Assembly: GCA_001800315.1 (NCBI GenBank)
Contig: MGVE01000003.1
Span: 5,318 to 69,317 of the forward strand
DNA: 64,000 nt
Direction of reading: 5' to 3'
From: Elusimicrobia bacterium RIFOXYA2_FULL_47_53
Lineage (GTDB): Bacteria; Elusimicrobiota; Endomicrobiia; Endomicrobiales; XYA2-FULL-47-53
The notes beneath the pieces were generated by a model. That model ran no database searches. It was not told the DNA's origin and saw only the letters and a list, made by a program, of their open reading frames with translations. Made by a program: the position numbers and the translations under genes. The first letter of the stretch is position 1, and each line of letters begins with the position of its first letter. Positions 42,940 through 51,787 of this stretch are shown in pieces.

Positions 42940-43818
42940 ATGCGCAAGGTTTTTATCGCTTCCCTGTTGGTTGTTACGGTTCAAATTTTGTGTTTCGCCG
43001 CAGAATCAACTAATTATACCGTGGCCAGCGGAGACACTCTCTGGTCCATCTCGGAAAAATTATACAATAATCCCTTTGAATGGCCGAAAATATGGCAGGC
43101 CAACAAGAGCTTAATAAGCAACCCCGATCTCATCCTTGTAAACCAAAACATTGTTATTCCCGATAAATCAGCGCCGATGCCTCAGGTTCAGGATATCGCT
43201 CCTGCGGCTGTAGTTCCGGCTTCGGAAGAAAAAACAGAGCAGCCGGCAGAGGTGAAAGCCGAGGAAGCGCCTTCAGCTGACGGCGTTTCTGTTACGGAAA
43301 CTGAGGCTGCTCCGGCGCGGGAAGAACAGCCCGCCGAAGAAGCCGCGGCCGAAGAGTCCTCCTCTGAAGTTGAGGAAGAAGCCGGTACCCAGGATATGGT
43401 AGAGGAAGAATCGCCGAAAATGGAAAGTAAGTTCATAGGGTCTAAGGCGGTAACTCAGAAAAACCTTGAAGCTGAAAGTTTCGTGGCTCCGGTGGACTGG
43501 GACGCGGACGGGCATGTTACCGGTGAAAAGGAAAAGAAACTTTTGATTTCAACCGGAGACACGGTTTATCTTAATCTCGGGAGCGATAAAGTCACCGCGG
43601 GAACAAAATGCATGGTTTACCGCAGGCTCGGCCGCGTGAGAGACCAGAGAAACGGAGATGTTCTTGGTGTTGAGATCAGGCGCATAGCTAAAATAGAAGT
43701 GACTGACAATATCGGGGAAACCGCCTGTACGGCCAAGATCGTGACGATGTACGATACCGTTGAGATCGGAGATATAGTTAAAATAATGTCGTCCGGCGCG
43801 CAGGAAAAATCCAGATAA
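42940..43818 (+). CDS. Exported LysM-domain protein
   Basis: Signal peptide (residues 1-21, ending CFAAES). A LysM domain at 25-72 (NYTVASGDTLWSISEKLYN, PEWPKIWQANKSLI-like, LILVNQNIVIP) binds peptidoglycan. An acidic Ala/Glu/Pro-rich linker follows (75-165), then a beta-rich domain to the end (STGDTVYLNLGSDKVTAGTK, YRRLGRVRDQRNGDVLG). No catalytic domain is seen. AGGAGG precedes the start. It heads the LysM-TPR-NlpC gene group, which probably works at the cell wall. Confidence 0.85.
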   Translation: MRKVFIASLLVVTVQILCFAAESTNYTVASGDTLWSISEKLYNNPFEWPKIWQANKSLISNPDLILVNQNIVIPDKSAPMPQVQDIAPAAVVPASEEKTEQPAEVKAEEAPSADGVSVTETEAAPAREEQPAEEAAAEESSSEVEEEAGTQDMVEEESPKMESKFIGSKAVTQKNLEAESFVAPVDWDADGHVTGEKEKKLLISTGDTVYLNLGSDKVTAGTKCMVYRRLGRVRDQRNGDVLGVEIRRIAKIEVTDNIGETACTAKIVTMYDTVEIGDIVKIMSSGAQEKSR

Positions 43819-43823
43819 CGGCG

Positions 43824-44210
43824 ATGAAAGGTATTTTCGCCTTCATTTTCGCTGTTATAATCCTGTTTTTTTCAGCGGTCTGGTTCGCAAAGAGCGGGCA
43901 TTTGCAGGCGTTTCTGGACAGCCATCCCAATACCGTCGTAAATCCACAACTTGAATATTACTGGGCCGTAGGGCTTGAACTCTCCGGAAGAGAGGATTCC
44001 GCGGTGCGCAGGTATGCCCGCGTTTTAGAAAAATATCCCGATTCCGAATACGCTCCGCTCGCGTGGTTCGCCAGTATTGATTATTTTGATTCCATGGGCA
44101 ACAGGCCCATGGTGACCGAAGAAGGCCAGAAGTTTTTGGACAAATATCCGGATCACCCGAAATCCGAGCTTATAAGAAAAAAATTGGAATATATTAAGGG
44201 GACCCTGTAG
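43824..44210 (+). CDS. Small membrane-anchored TPR-like protein
   Basis: 128 residues. N-terminal transmembrane or signal-anchor helix (3-22, IFAFIFAVIILFFSAVWFA), then helix pairs like the outer-membrane BamD/YbgF-type TPR (EYYWAVGLELSGREDSAVRRYARVLEKYPDSEYAPLAW, in parts; KFLDKYPDHPKSELIRKKL). It starts 5 bases after the LysM gene and ends one base before the next start. It probably organises envelope proteins; no specific function can be assigned. Confidence 0.7.
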   Translation: MKGIFAFIFAVIILFFSAVWFAKSGHLQAFLDSHPNTVVNPQLEYYWAVGLELSGREDSAVRRYARVLEKYPDSEYAPLAWFASIDYFDSMGNRPMVTEEGQKFLDKYPDHPKSELIRKKLEYIKGTL

Positions 44211-44211
44211 T

Positions 44212-44994
44212 TTGAGAAATGTATTTTTAATTACCGCCGCGCTGGTCTTAATTGTTTCCGGGGCCGCTCATTCTTCCTACTGCCTGAGCCTCGGGTTTTT
44301 TTCGTCTTCCGAAGCGCAGGATTTGCACCGTCAGCTTGTTTCAAGGGGCTATCCGGCGTACATGCTCTATGGCGATGCCTGCGAGATAAGACTGGGCAAT
44401 TATGAGACACTGGAGCAGGCGAGCCTGGCGGCGGAGAAGCTGAAGAGCGAGGAAAAGGTCGTTGGGCGCGTTATTGAGGAAGAAGAATTTGATCAGTCCC
44501 AGTTTGCCTGGCAGGAAGAGGCAGACGGCGCCGGGAAAGAGGTTTTTGCTGAAACGGCCGGAGAATATTCCGATCCGCGGGCCCAGAAAATCGTTTCGCT
44601 CGGGCTTAATCTTTTCGGCCATCCGTACAAGTACGGAGGCACCAGGATCGGCAAGGGCATAGACTGCTCGTTTTTCGTGCAGACAATATTCAGGGAACTG
44701 GGCATCGCTTTGCCACGGACTTCCGGAGAGCAGTTTAAGGCCGGAAGGCAGGTTGAAAAAACCGATCTGAAAGTCGGCGACCTGCTTTTTTTTAAGAAAA
44801 CTTACTATTCCAGAAAAAATAAATCTAAGGGCGTGACAAGAATAAATCATGTCGGTATTTATATAGGAAACGGAGAGTTCATCCACGCCACAAAAAATGT
44901 GATGAGCGTAACTATTTCAAAGCTCAGCGAGCCGTATTTCGTAAAAAGATACGCGGGTTCAAGAAGGGTGCTGAGCGATCTGGCGAAGGAATAG
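44212..44994 (+). CDS. SPOR- and NlpC/P60-domain cell-wall peptidase
   Basis: Signal peptide (1-24). A SPOR-like region (25-85: SLGFFSSSEAQDLHRQLVSRG, EIRLGNYETLEQA) should bind denuded peptidoglycan at division sites. The C-terminal NlpC/P60 domain (about 125-250) has the catalytic Cys in GIDCSFFVQTIF, the His in INHVGIYIGNGEFIHA, and GDLLFFK. It probably cleaves peptide stems in the wall. The start is a TTG, two bases after the previous stop, with AAGGGGA upstream. The combination with LysM and TPR neighbours suggests a wall-remodelling operon. Confidence 0.85.
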   Translation: MRNVFLITAALVLIVSGAAHSSYCLSLGFFSSSEAQDLHRQLVSRGYPAYMLYGDACEIRLGNYETLEQASLAAEKLKSEEKVVGRVIEEEEFDQSQFAWQEEADGAGKEVFAETAGEYSDPRAQKIVSLGLNLFGHPYKYGGTRIGKGIDCSFFVQTIFRELGIALPRTSGEQFKAGRQVEKTDLKVGDLLFFKKTYYSRKNKSKGVTRINHVGIYIGNGEFIHATKNVMSVTISKLSEPYFVKRYAGSRRVLSDLAKE

Positions 44995-45083
44995 TTTTGC
45001 CGGCTGACAAAGTACCGCTTTGGATCAGTTTTGTTCCTGCCTGAACAGCCGCGGCACAAAAGAGCAATAACCGGGGGGATATC

Positions 45084-46172
45084 GTGCTCAGCGAAGAAAG
45101 CTTCAAAGTTCTTTGTTTAAATCTTGTCGGCGATATCGGGCCGAAGCGTTTTGAAGGCCTTGTAAGCCGTTTTGGTTCGGTTGGCGAAATATTTAAAGCC
45201 GGTTCCGGCGAGATTGGCGCCGTGTGCGGAATTACTCCGCGGGCGGCTTCAGAAATTTTGGATCCCGGGCTTTCGCGGCTTGCCGAGAAAGAAGCCCTGC
45301 TTGCCGAAAAAATGGGTGTTGACATAATTACCTGCCTGGATGCCCGCTTCCCGGCGGGATTGTCTGAAATTCCGGGTAGGCCCCTGCTTGTTTATGTAAA
45401 AGGCGGGCTGGAATGCCTTCAAAAGCCCTGTCTGGCCATTGTCGGCAGCAGGCGGCCCACAACCTACGGTCTTGATGTGGCCGATAATTTTTCGTCGGAT
45501 TTCGCTTCCAGCGGAGTGACCGTTGTTTCAGGGCTGGCGCGGGGCATTGATTCCCAGGCGCACAAAAGCGCGCTCAAGGCCGGCGGAGCCACCGTCGCGG
45601 TGCTCGGAAACGGATTAAATTTTCATTATCCTCCGGAAAACAGAAAGCTTGAAGCGGAAATTCAGCAGGATGGCGCGCTCATAAGCGAGTTCCCGCTTAA
45701 CGCCCGGCCGGATAAAACCAATTTTCCGCGGCGAAACAGGATAATATCGGCGCTTTCGGCCGCGACAGTGGTCGTGGAAGCGGATATTAAGAGCGGAGCG
45801 CTTATCACCGCGAGGTTCGCCGCCGAGCAGGGCAAGGATGTTTTCGCCGTGCCGGGAAATATTTTTTCAAAGTATTCAAAAGGCACGCATTATTTGATAA
45901 AATCCGGTGCCGCTCTCGTGGAGAGCGCCGGCGAGGTTCTGGAAGCTCTAAATATTGAAGCGGCGGAAAGTTCAAAAGCAGTTGAGAGCATGGACGAAAG
46001 CGATAAGGCGGTAGCCGATCTTGTTTCCGCGTCTCCGGCCGCCGTGTCCATAGATTTTATGTCAGGGAAACTCAAGCTTCCCTATTCTAAAATATTTAAA
46101 AGCCTTGTCTTCCTGGAGCTGAAGGGTTTTATACGCTCCCTGCCGGGAAAGTTGTACACAAAAAAGAATTAA
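45084..46172 (+). CDS. dprA: DNA-processing protein DprA
   Basis: Loads RecA on incoming single-stranded DNA in transformation. N-terminal helical region (1-75), Rossmann-like Smf domain (residues about 105-285: AIVGSRRPTTYGLDVA, VSGLARGIDSQAHKSAL, EFPLNARPDKTNFPRRNRIIS in parts, VVEADIKSGALITARFA) and a C-terminal winged-helix-like DprA domain. Length 362. A GTG start with GGGGG upstream. It precedes topA, a common order. Confidence 0.93.
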   Translation: MLSEESFKVLCLNLVGDIGPKRFEGLVSRFGSVGEIFKAGSGEIGAVCGITPRAASEILDPGLSRLAEKEALLAEKMGVDIITCLDARFPAGLSEIPGRPLLVYVKGGLECLQKPCLAIVGSRRPTTYGLDVADNFSSDFASSGVTVVSGLARGIDSQAHKSALKAGGATVAVLGNGLNFHYPPENRKLEAEIQQDGALISEFPLNARPDKTNFPRRNRIISALSAATVVVEADIKSGALITARFAAEQGKDVFAVPGNIFSKYSKGTHYLIKSGAALVESAGEVLEALNIEAAESSKAVESMDESDKAVADLVSASPAAVSIDFMSGKLKLPYSKIFKSLVFLELKGFIRSLPGKLYTKKN

Positions 46173-46182
46173 AGGAAAGTAA

Positions 46183-48201
46183 ATGGCAAAATATCTTGTT
46201 ATCGTTGAGTCTCCGACAAAAGAAAAAACTATATCCAGGTTTCTGGGGCCGGAATACACCGTTAAGAGCTCTTACGGGCACATCCGCGACCTGCCGAAAA
46301 GTAAGATCGGAGTTGATCCGGAGAATAATTTTGAGCCTGAGTATGTGATAATGCCCAAGGCAAAGAAAATTATTCCAGAGCTTAAAAAACTCACCGCGGG
46401 ATCCAAATATGTGTATCTCGCCACTGACTATGACCGCGAGGGAGAAGCCATTGCCTGGCACCTCAAGGAAGCCCTCAAGCTCCCGGCTTCAAAGGTAAAA
46501 AGAATAACCTTTCACGAAATAACCGCGGAAGCCATAAAAGAGGCCGTTGAAAACCCCAGAGATATTGACCCTCACCTTGTTGACGCCCAGCAGGCCAGAA
46601 GAGTCCTTGACAGGCTGGTCGGCTACAAACTCTCTCCTTTGCTTTGGAAAAAAATAAAATACGGGCTTTCGGCCGGCCGCGTTCAGTCCGTCGCCGTAAG
46701 GCTGATCTGCGACAGGGAAAAAGAGATAGACGCTTTTAACCCTGTTGAATATTGGAGCGTTAAGGCAGAGCTAAAAAAATCTCCCGATGAGCCTTTCCTG
46801 GCCTCGCTTATCGCCAAAGACGGCAAAAAAATTGACAAACTGGATATCAGAGACAGCGCCGCGGCCGAGAAAACCGTGGCCGAACTTTCCGGCGCCAAAT
46901 ACCGGGTCGCGTCGGTTGAGTCAAAGGAAAGGCAGCGCGCTCCGTTTGCTCCCTACACAACATCCACGCTTCAGCAGGATGCCTCAAGAAGGCTGCATTT
47001 TTCCGCCGCGAAAACCATGATGATTGCCCAGAAGCTTTACGAGGGTATTGAGCTGGGCGACAAGGGCAACGCCGGTTTGATTACCTACATGAGAACCGAC
47101 TCGCTGAACATTTCCGAGCAGGCAAGAAAAGAGGCTAAAAAGCTTATTGTTTCCAAATACGGCGCGGATTATTATCCCGAGAAACCAAGGATATATAAAA
47201 CAAAATCAAAAGGCGCCCAGGAGGCCCACGAGGCTATCCGACCGGCGTCCTGCAGGCTGGTGCCGCAGGAAATCAAACAGTACCTTTCGCCCGACGAGTT
47301 CAAGCTCTATGATCTCATTTGGAGCCGTTTTATGGCAAGCCAGATGGTAAATGCTGTTTACGATACCCTCAGCGTGGATATTGCCGCGAATAACTATACC
47401 TTCCGCGCCACGGGCAGGACGCTGAAATTCTCGGGGTTCCTGGAAGTGTACTCCGTTGCCGATTCCGAAGACGAACAGGAAGACGGAGAGGGCAGGCTGC
47501 CAAAGATGTCCGTCGGAGATATTCTTGATTTTATAAAGCTTCACTCCGAGCAGCATTTTACCGAGCCGCCGCCGCGCTTCAATGAAGCAAGCCTTATTAA
47601 AGCGCTTGAAGAGCACGGCATAGGCCGCCCCTCCACCTACGCTCCCACCATTCACACAATTATAGACCGCGGCTATGTGAGGCTTGAAACAAGGAAATTC
47701 TTTCCCACGGATATGGGCAAACTTGTCAACGATGTTTTGCAGAAAAACTTTTCGCAGATCGTTGATGTTGAGTTCACCGCCAGGGTTGAGGGAGAGCTTG
47801 ATAAAGTCGCCGAAGGCGAGTCCGTGTGGACGGATGTGGTTTCCAGGTTTTATACGCCATTTAATAAAGATCTCGCGGATGCCGAAAAGAACCTGGCCAG
47901 GCAAAAAGTTGAGCCTCAAAAGTCCGACGAGGTTTGCCCCAAATGCGGCAAGCCGATGGTTATCAGAGAAAGCCGCAGGGGAAGGTTCCTGGCCTGCACG
48001 GGTTTCCCTGAATGCAGGACCACCTTTTCCATAGACAGAAATAATCAGAAAATCATAAAACCCGCCCCGGAACAGACGGGCCTGGTCTGCGAGAAATGCG
48101 GAAAGCCTATGCTCAAAAGGTTCGGAAAGCGCGGAGCTTTCCTTGCCTGCTCAGGTTTTCCGAAGTGCCGGAACACGAAAAAACTTCCGGAGAATGAATG
48201 A
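46183..48201 (+). CDS. topA: DNA topoisomerase I
   Basis: Relaxes negative supercoils. Toprim domain MAKYLVIVESPTKEKTISRFL to ATDYDREGEAIAWHL, the gate domain with catalytic Tyr302 in GLITYMRTDSLN, and RPSTYAPTIHTIIDRGYV. Two C-terminal four-Cys zinc fingers end the protein (CPKCGKPM...CTGFPEC and CEKCGKPM...CSGFPKC). Length 672. AAAGGA precedes the start. It overlaps xerC by four bases. Confidence 0.95.
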   Translation: MAKYLVIVESPTKEKTISRFLGPEYTVKSSYGHIRDLPKSKIGVDPENNFEPEYVIMPKAKKIIPELKKLTAGSKYVYLATDYDREGEAIAWHLKEALKLPASKVKRITFHEITAEAIKEAVENPRDIDPHLVDAQQARRVLDRLVGYKLSPLLWKKIKYGLSAGRVQSVAVRLICDREKEIDAFNPVEYWSVKAELKKSPDEPFLASLIAKDGKKIDKLDIRDSAAAEKTVAELSGAKYRVASVESKERQRAPFAPYTTSTLQQDASRRLHFSAAKTMMIAQKLYEGIELGDKGNAGLITYMRTDSLNISEQARKEAKKLIVSKYGADYYPEKPRIYKTKSKGAQEAHEAIRPASCRLVPQEIKQYLSPDEFKLYDLIWSRFMASQMVNAVYDTLSVDIAANNYTFRATGRTLKFSGFLEVYSVADSEDEQEDGEGRLPKMSVGDILDFIKLHSEQHFTEPPPRFNEASLIKALEEHGIGRPSTYAPTIHTIIDRGYVRLETRKFFPTDMGKLVNDVLQKNFSQIVDVEFTARVEGELDKVAEGESVWTDVVSRFYTPFNKDLADAEKNLARQKVEPQKSDEVCPKCGKPMVIRESRRGRFLACTGFPECRTTFSIDRNNQKIIKPAPEQTGLVCEKCGKPMLKRFGKRGAFLACSGFPKCRNTKKLPENE

Positions 48202-49145
48202 CAATAGGCGGGAGGCCCATGCGGCAGGAAAACGGCGCCCCGGTTGATAAAATATCGCTGATTGACAATAACGCGAGAAACTTTCTTCAGCATCTTCGCG
48301 CGGAGAGAGGCTTTTCCCAGCATACCTGGAAAGCATACAAAACTGACCTTGCCGAGTTCTACGAATTTTTAAGAAAGCATTACCCGGAAAAAAAGCCGGA
48401 GAAGTGCGACCGCCTTATTTTCAGAGATTACTTTTCTTTCCTTTCAAAGCGCGGCCTTTCCAGGGCCTCCGTAATTCGCAAGGTCGCGGCGCTCCGTTCG
48501 TTCTTTAAATTTCTTTCCCGCGAGGGTCTGGTAGAAAAAAATCCGTTTTTGTATATTGCGACGCCCAAACGCGAGAAGAGGATACCGGTTTTTCTGTCGG
48601 AGCAGGAGGTAAGGGAACTTTTTGAGGTGAAGGGTTTAAGCGTCAGGGACCGCGCCATGCTTGAGATGCTTTATTCCGCGGGCATAAGAATAGAAGAACT
48701 GGTAAACCTGAACTCTTCGGATATTGATATACTCGGCGGCATGATACGGGTTTTCGGCAAGGGCAGCAAAGAGAGAATAGTCCCGGTCGGAGACAAAAGC
48801 CTCAAGGCGCTTCACGATTATATGGCTGAGCGCGGGGAAATTCTGAAGAATAAGCCGTCAGCTCTTTCCGGCGCGCTTTTCCTCAACAGAGACGGCGCGA
48901 GGATTTCCGTGCGCGGGGCGAGAAAAACCCTTCATAAATGGTTTTTGCTGGCCGGAATAAATAAAAAGGTCAGCCCGCACACGCTCAGACATTCATTTGC
49001 CACGCATCTGCTGGACAGGGGCTGCGATTTAAGAAGCGTTCAGGAAATGCTCGGCCACAAAAGCCTTTCCACTACGCAGGTGTATACTCATGTAACCCCC
49101 GAAAGCTTGAAAAGAGTTTACGAAAAGGCTCATCCGAGAGCATAA
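48198..49145 (+). CDS. xerC: Tyrosine recombinase XerC/XerD-type
   Basis: Chromosome-dimer resolution recombinase acting at dif. N-terminal SAM-like domain (LQHLRAERGFSQHTWKAYKTDL). The catalytic domain has Arg in SAGIRIEELVNL, a Lys in FGKGSKERIVPVG, HTLRHSFATHLLDRG, LGHKSLSTTQVYTHV (nucleophile Tyr). Length 315 from the ATG at 48198; an in-frame ATG at 48219, just after GGGAGG, is also possible. The neighbours topA and dprA argue for the housekeeping enzyme, not a mobile integrase. Confidence 0.92.
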   Translation: MTIGGRPMRQENGAPVDKISLIDNNARNFLQHLRAERGFSQHTWKAYKTDLAEFYEFLRKHYPEKKPEKCDRLIFRDYFSFLSKRGLSRASVIRKVAALRSFFKFLSREGLVEKNPFLYIATPKREKRIPVFLSEQEVRELFEVKGLSVRDRAMLEMLYSAGIRIEELVNLNSSDIDILGGMIRVFGKGSKERIVPVGDKSLKALHDYMAERGEILKNKPSALSGALFLNRDGARISVRGARKTLHKWFLLAGINKKVSPHTLRHSFATHLLDRGCDLRSVQEMLGHKSLSTTQVYTHVTPESLKRVYEKAHPRA

Positions 49146-49164
49146 TAATGCGAGAGGAATAAAA

Positions 49165-50067
49165 ATGCAGGAAAAAGTAAGGCTTTTAATGGAGGAAACA
49201 GGGTGCGAGCAGGGAGAGGCCGAACTGGCGCTTGAACTTGCCGGAGAGGACCTTGAGAAGGCTATCCATACCATAGAGAGCCTTTTGCGTCATATTTTCG
49301 CCCTGAAAGCCAAATTTTATCTCCCGGAAAAAAACTTTTACGGCCTGCTTATGGCTGTAATTAATACAAAAACCAAAAGCATACTCCGTCTTAGCACTGT
49401 AATTTCATATAATCCCGCGCTTTACGAGAATTCTCCGGAAATGGACTGGTACACGCTGGAGAAGCTTATTTTTTCCTACCGGTTAGACGGCGGCAGTATA
49501 CCCGATTTTACCCAGGACATAGAGAACAGAATTCAGCAGAGTCTCGCGCCCCTTAAAGAACTCCTGGCAAAGGCCGACAAGGAAGCTTTCGGCAGTTTTG
49601 TTACCGGGTTTTTTGCTCCCGAAAAAGTGGTGGCCGTGATTGAGACGGAAGAGCTTAACCTGGCTCAGTTCAGGCGCCTGCCTGACGGTCAGGAAACCCC
49701 GTCGGTAAAGGCAAACGCCGTTGGAAGCGATCCGGGAGCGGTTGTTTTGCAGGTGGGCCTTATTGAGGACAAAAACGGGCGCCCGGCCGGCAGGCTTACG
49801 GAGCAGGATGTAGTCCTTACCACGATTACAGACTCCCGCGACATCGCCCATTACCTCGCGCACCTTATCGGACATAAGAAAGATGACAAAAGCACACCTC
49901 TGCCGGCGGTAATAAAAAAAGTTACCGCCCATAAGGGCGAGTCCGAGATACTTGTGTTTTATGCTCCGGGAATATCGGGTATAACGAGGGTGGAAAACGA
50001 TTTCAAGGTGAAGGTCGGCGAAGAAAACAATCAGCCCTGGTGGAAAAAAATTATTAACTGGAACTAA
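49165..50067 (+). CDS. Unrecognised protein with UBA-like N-terminus
   Basis: 300 residues, apparently cytoplasmic. The first 42 residues (VRLLMEETGCEQGEAELALE, LAGEDLEKAIHTIE) read like a UBA/TS-N three-helix bundle, as in EF-Ts or NAC. The remaining 255 residues match no family I know. They include FGLLMAVINTKTK-like hydrophobic strands and an Asp-rich IEDKNGRPAGRLTEQDVV. The gene has a good GAGAGGA site, lies in the xerC run, and its last 14 bases overlap mazG tail to tail. Confidence 0.6.
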   Translation: MQEKVRLLMEETGCEQGEAELALELAGEDLEKAIHTIESLLRHIFALKAKFYLPEKNFYGLLMAVINTKTKSILRLSTVISYNPALYENSPEMDWYTLEKLIFSYRLDGGSIPDFTQDIENRIQQSLAPLKELLAKADKEAFGSFVTGFFAPEKVVAVIETEELNLAQFRRLPDGQETPSVKANAVGSDPGAVVLQVGLIEDKNGRPAGRLTEQDVVLTTITDSRDIAHYLAHLIGHKKDDKSTPLPAVIKKVTAHKGESEILVFYAPGISGITRVENDFKVKVGEENNQPWWKKIINWN

Positions 50068-50470
50068 CTTTTTTCTGCTTCTCCAGTTTCTTTATCTCTT
50101 CCCACTGTTTTATAACTTCCTTGTGGTTTTTAAGCTTCTTGCCTCCGAAAACATGCGGATGGCGTCTTTTCAGCTTTTTATTCAGTCCGTTTACTACGCC
50201 TGCCAGGTCAAATAAGCCCGCCTCTTCGGCCAGCTGGCTGTGAAATACCACCTGCAACAGTATGTCGCCGAGCTCTTCTTCAAGGTTTTTCCAGTCTTTC
50301 TTTCTGACCGCGAGCCTTACTTCCTCCGCTTCGGAAAAAAGGTAGGGCACCAGCGATTTATGCGTCTGCCGCCTGTCCCAGGGACAGCCCTGGGGGCCCC
50401 TCAATTTTGCCATGATTTCAGCAAGCTTTTTGAAATATCCGGAAGCTTTATTGTATTTTGACTTTTTCAT
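50054..50470 (-). CDS. mazG: MazG-type nucleotide pyrophosphohydrolase
   Basis: Hydrolyses (d)NTPs to monophosphates. The MazG motif LRGPQGCPWDRRQTHKSL leads the domain, and the metal-binding acidic set is in SEAEEVRLAV and LEEELGDILLQVVFHSQ; HPHVFGG follows. With 138 residues it is the single-domain form, half of E. coli MazG. It has no Shine-Dalgarno sequence; the predicted -10 lies 6 bases before the ATG. Confidence 0.9.
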   Translation of the reverse strand: MKKSKYNKASGYFKKLAEIMAKLRGPQGCPWDRRQTHKSLVPYLFSEAEEVRLAVRKKDWKNLEEELGDILLQVVFHSQLAEEAGLFDLAGVVNGLNKKLKRRHPHVFGGKKLKNHKEVIKQWEEIKKLEKQKKVSSS

Positions 50471-50476
50471 TGGTAA

Positions 50477-50505
50477 ATGATATATTATTTACGATAAAAA
50501 AACAA
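50477..50505 (-). promoter_or_regulatory. Predicted leaderless promoter of mazG
   Basis: On the minus strand TTGTTT (50505-50500), a 17-base spacer and TATCAT (50482-50477) are followed 6 bases later by the ATG. An imperfect palindrome GTAAAT...ATTTAC spans 50473-50491 and could be an operator. Confidence 0.4.
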
Positions 50506-50571
50506 ATTTTGTATTTGCCGGTTCCGCGGGCTAAGCGGCGCGCCGTTGATGTGTAATATACGGGAGGAATA

Positions 50572-50937
50572 ATGAGGGTCCTTGCTATTGACGATGACCA
50601 GGAAGTTTTGGATTACCTTAAAGTTTTTTTCACAAAACTCGGGCATGAGATTATTATCGCCAATAATCACAAGGAAGGTTTAAAGCAGCTGGTTTTAAAT
50701 CCTCCCGACCTAATCCTTCTTGATATTATGCTCCCTGAAAAAGACGGCCTTGCTCTGCTCAAAGAAATTAAAGAACTTGATAAGGATGTCGCCGTGGCGA
50801 TGATTACGGCCTACAAGGACGCGGAAAGGGTTATTGAAGCTTTCAGGCTTGGCGCGATTGACTGTCTTTTAAAACCGTTTAATGTTGACTATATAGTTAA
50901 TACGGTTCTTCCAAGAATAAGTGTCCGTTCAAAATAA
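50572..50937 (+). CDS. Single-domain response regulator
   Basis: A 121-residue receiver domain with no output domain. The acidic pocket is in RVLAIDDDQEVLDYL, the phosphoacceptor Asp in LILLDIMLPEKDG, the switch Thr/Ser region in AMITAYKD and the conserved Lys in LLKPFN. It may pass phosphate in a relay or control a partner such as the flagellar switch. No histidine kinase is adjacent. GGGAGGA precedes the ATG. Confidence 0.9.
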   Translation: MRVLAIDDDQEVLDYLKVFFTKLGHEIIIANNHKEGLKQLVLNPPDLILLDIMLPEKDGLALLKEIKELDKDVAVAMITAYKDAERVIEAFRLGAIDCLLKPFNVDYIVNTVLPRISVRSK

Positions 50938-51016
50938 CCGGATTGTCAGACGGGCAAACAGCATTATTTTCTTGCCCATGAGTTTGATTTAAATTGACAG
51001 ATTTTTCTATATTCAT

Positions 51017-51100
51017 GCCGAGGTGGTGGAACTGGCAGACACGCTAGCTTCAGGAGCTAGTGGGCGCAGGCTCATAGGGGTTCAACTCCCCTCCTCGGCA
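51017..51100 (+). tRNA. tRNA-Leu (anticodon CAG)
   Basis: 84 bases. The acceptor GCCGAGG pairs with CCTCGGC, discriminator A. D-arm GTGGTGGAACTGGCAGACAC, anticodon loop TTCAGGA with CAG at 51051-51053, a long variable arm (class II) and T-loop GGGGTTCAACTCCCC. The CCA end is not encoded. The next base begins an inverted-repeat element. Confidence 0.95.
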
Positions 51101-51258
51101 GTTTTCCAAATCAACCCTCTTTTCTACTCGTATAGCATATTTGGGTTACACCTTCGTCATGTTCAGCTCACATAGCGTTGCTATGCATCGCTTCACATTC
51201 CTCGGCTCACTCCAAATATGCGTTACTCGTTACGAAATCGGATTGATTTGGAAAACTG
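51099..51258. mobile_element. Inverted-repeat element directly after tRNA-Leu
   Basis: CAGTTTTCCAAATCAA (51099-51114) and TTGATTTGGAAAACTG (51243-51258) are perfect 16-base inverted repeats. The left copy includes the last two bases of the tRNA gene. Internal palindromes include CATAGCGTTGCTATG (about 51173-51187) and an imperfect pair catatttggg/ctccaaatatg. No gene lies inside. It could be a MITE at a tRNA 3' end or a large folded transcript end. smpB begins 41 bases later. Confidence 0.65.
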
Positions 51259-51299
51259 TCGGATGTCTGCTGTGAGATAATCAATAACTGAGCAACAAT

Positions 51300-51770
51300 A
51301 TGGAAATAAAGACGGCGGCAACAAACAGGAAGGCGTACCACAACTACGAGATTCTGGAAAAATTTGAGGCGGGGCTGGTGCTGTCGGGGTATGAAGTGAA
51401 ATCGCTCAGGGAGAGCCAGGCAAACCTTACGGATGGCTTGGTTCTTTTCAGAAACGGCCAGGCTTACCTTGAGAATATTCATATCTCGCCCTACAAACAG
51501 CAGTCTACCCATGTTCTGGACTACAGCCCTACAAGGCCCCGCAAGCTTCTTATGCACAGAAGCGAGATAAACAGGTTTGACAGCAGGGTTAAGGAAAAAG
51601 GCCTTGCCATGGTGCCTTTGGAACTATATTTTAACGGCAAGGGGCTGGCGAAAGTCCTTCTCGGCCTCGGGCGCGGGAAAAGAACGGCGGATAAAAGGGA
51701 AAGCATAAAAAAACGCGAAACCGAACGCGAAATAAGAAAAGAGTTCGCGGCAAGGCAAAAGGGCCGTTAA
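51300..51770 (+). CDS. smpB: SsrA-binding protein SmpB
   Basis: Partner of tmRNA in ribosome rescue. OB-fold protein of 156 residues: NRKAYHNYEILEKFEAGLVL, GYEVKSLRESQANLTDG, HRSEINRF and the C-terminal basic tail KRESIKKRETEREIRKE, which enters the mRNA channel. The tmRNA gene is not found in the window. No strong ribosome site is seen before the ATG. Confidence 0.95.
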   Translation: MEIKTAATNRKAYHNYEILEKFEAGLVLSGYEVKSLRESQANLTDGLVLFRNGQAYLENIHISPYKQQSTHVLDYSPTRPRKLLMHRSEINRFDSRVKEKGLAMVPLELYFNGKGLAKVLLGLGRGKRTADKRESIKKRETEREIRKEFAARQKGR

Positions 51771-51787
51771 GCGGCAGGAGATAATAT

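Noticed and set aside
47206-47919. 237-codon frame on the minus strand inside topA
   Set aside because: Antisense shadow of a conserved gene with GC-biased third positions; no start signal or family features.
48198-49145. Phage or island integrase
   Set aside because: The position in dprA-topA-xerC and the XerC/D-like length and motifs fit the housekeeping recombinase. No phage genes are nearby.
50952-50979. Terminator after the response regulator gene
   Set aside because: GGGCAA...TTGCCC can pair, but the stem is only 6 bp with a 15-base loop and no U-run, too weak to list.
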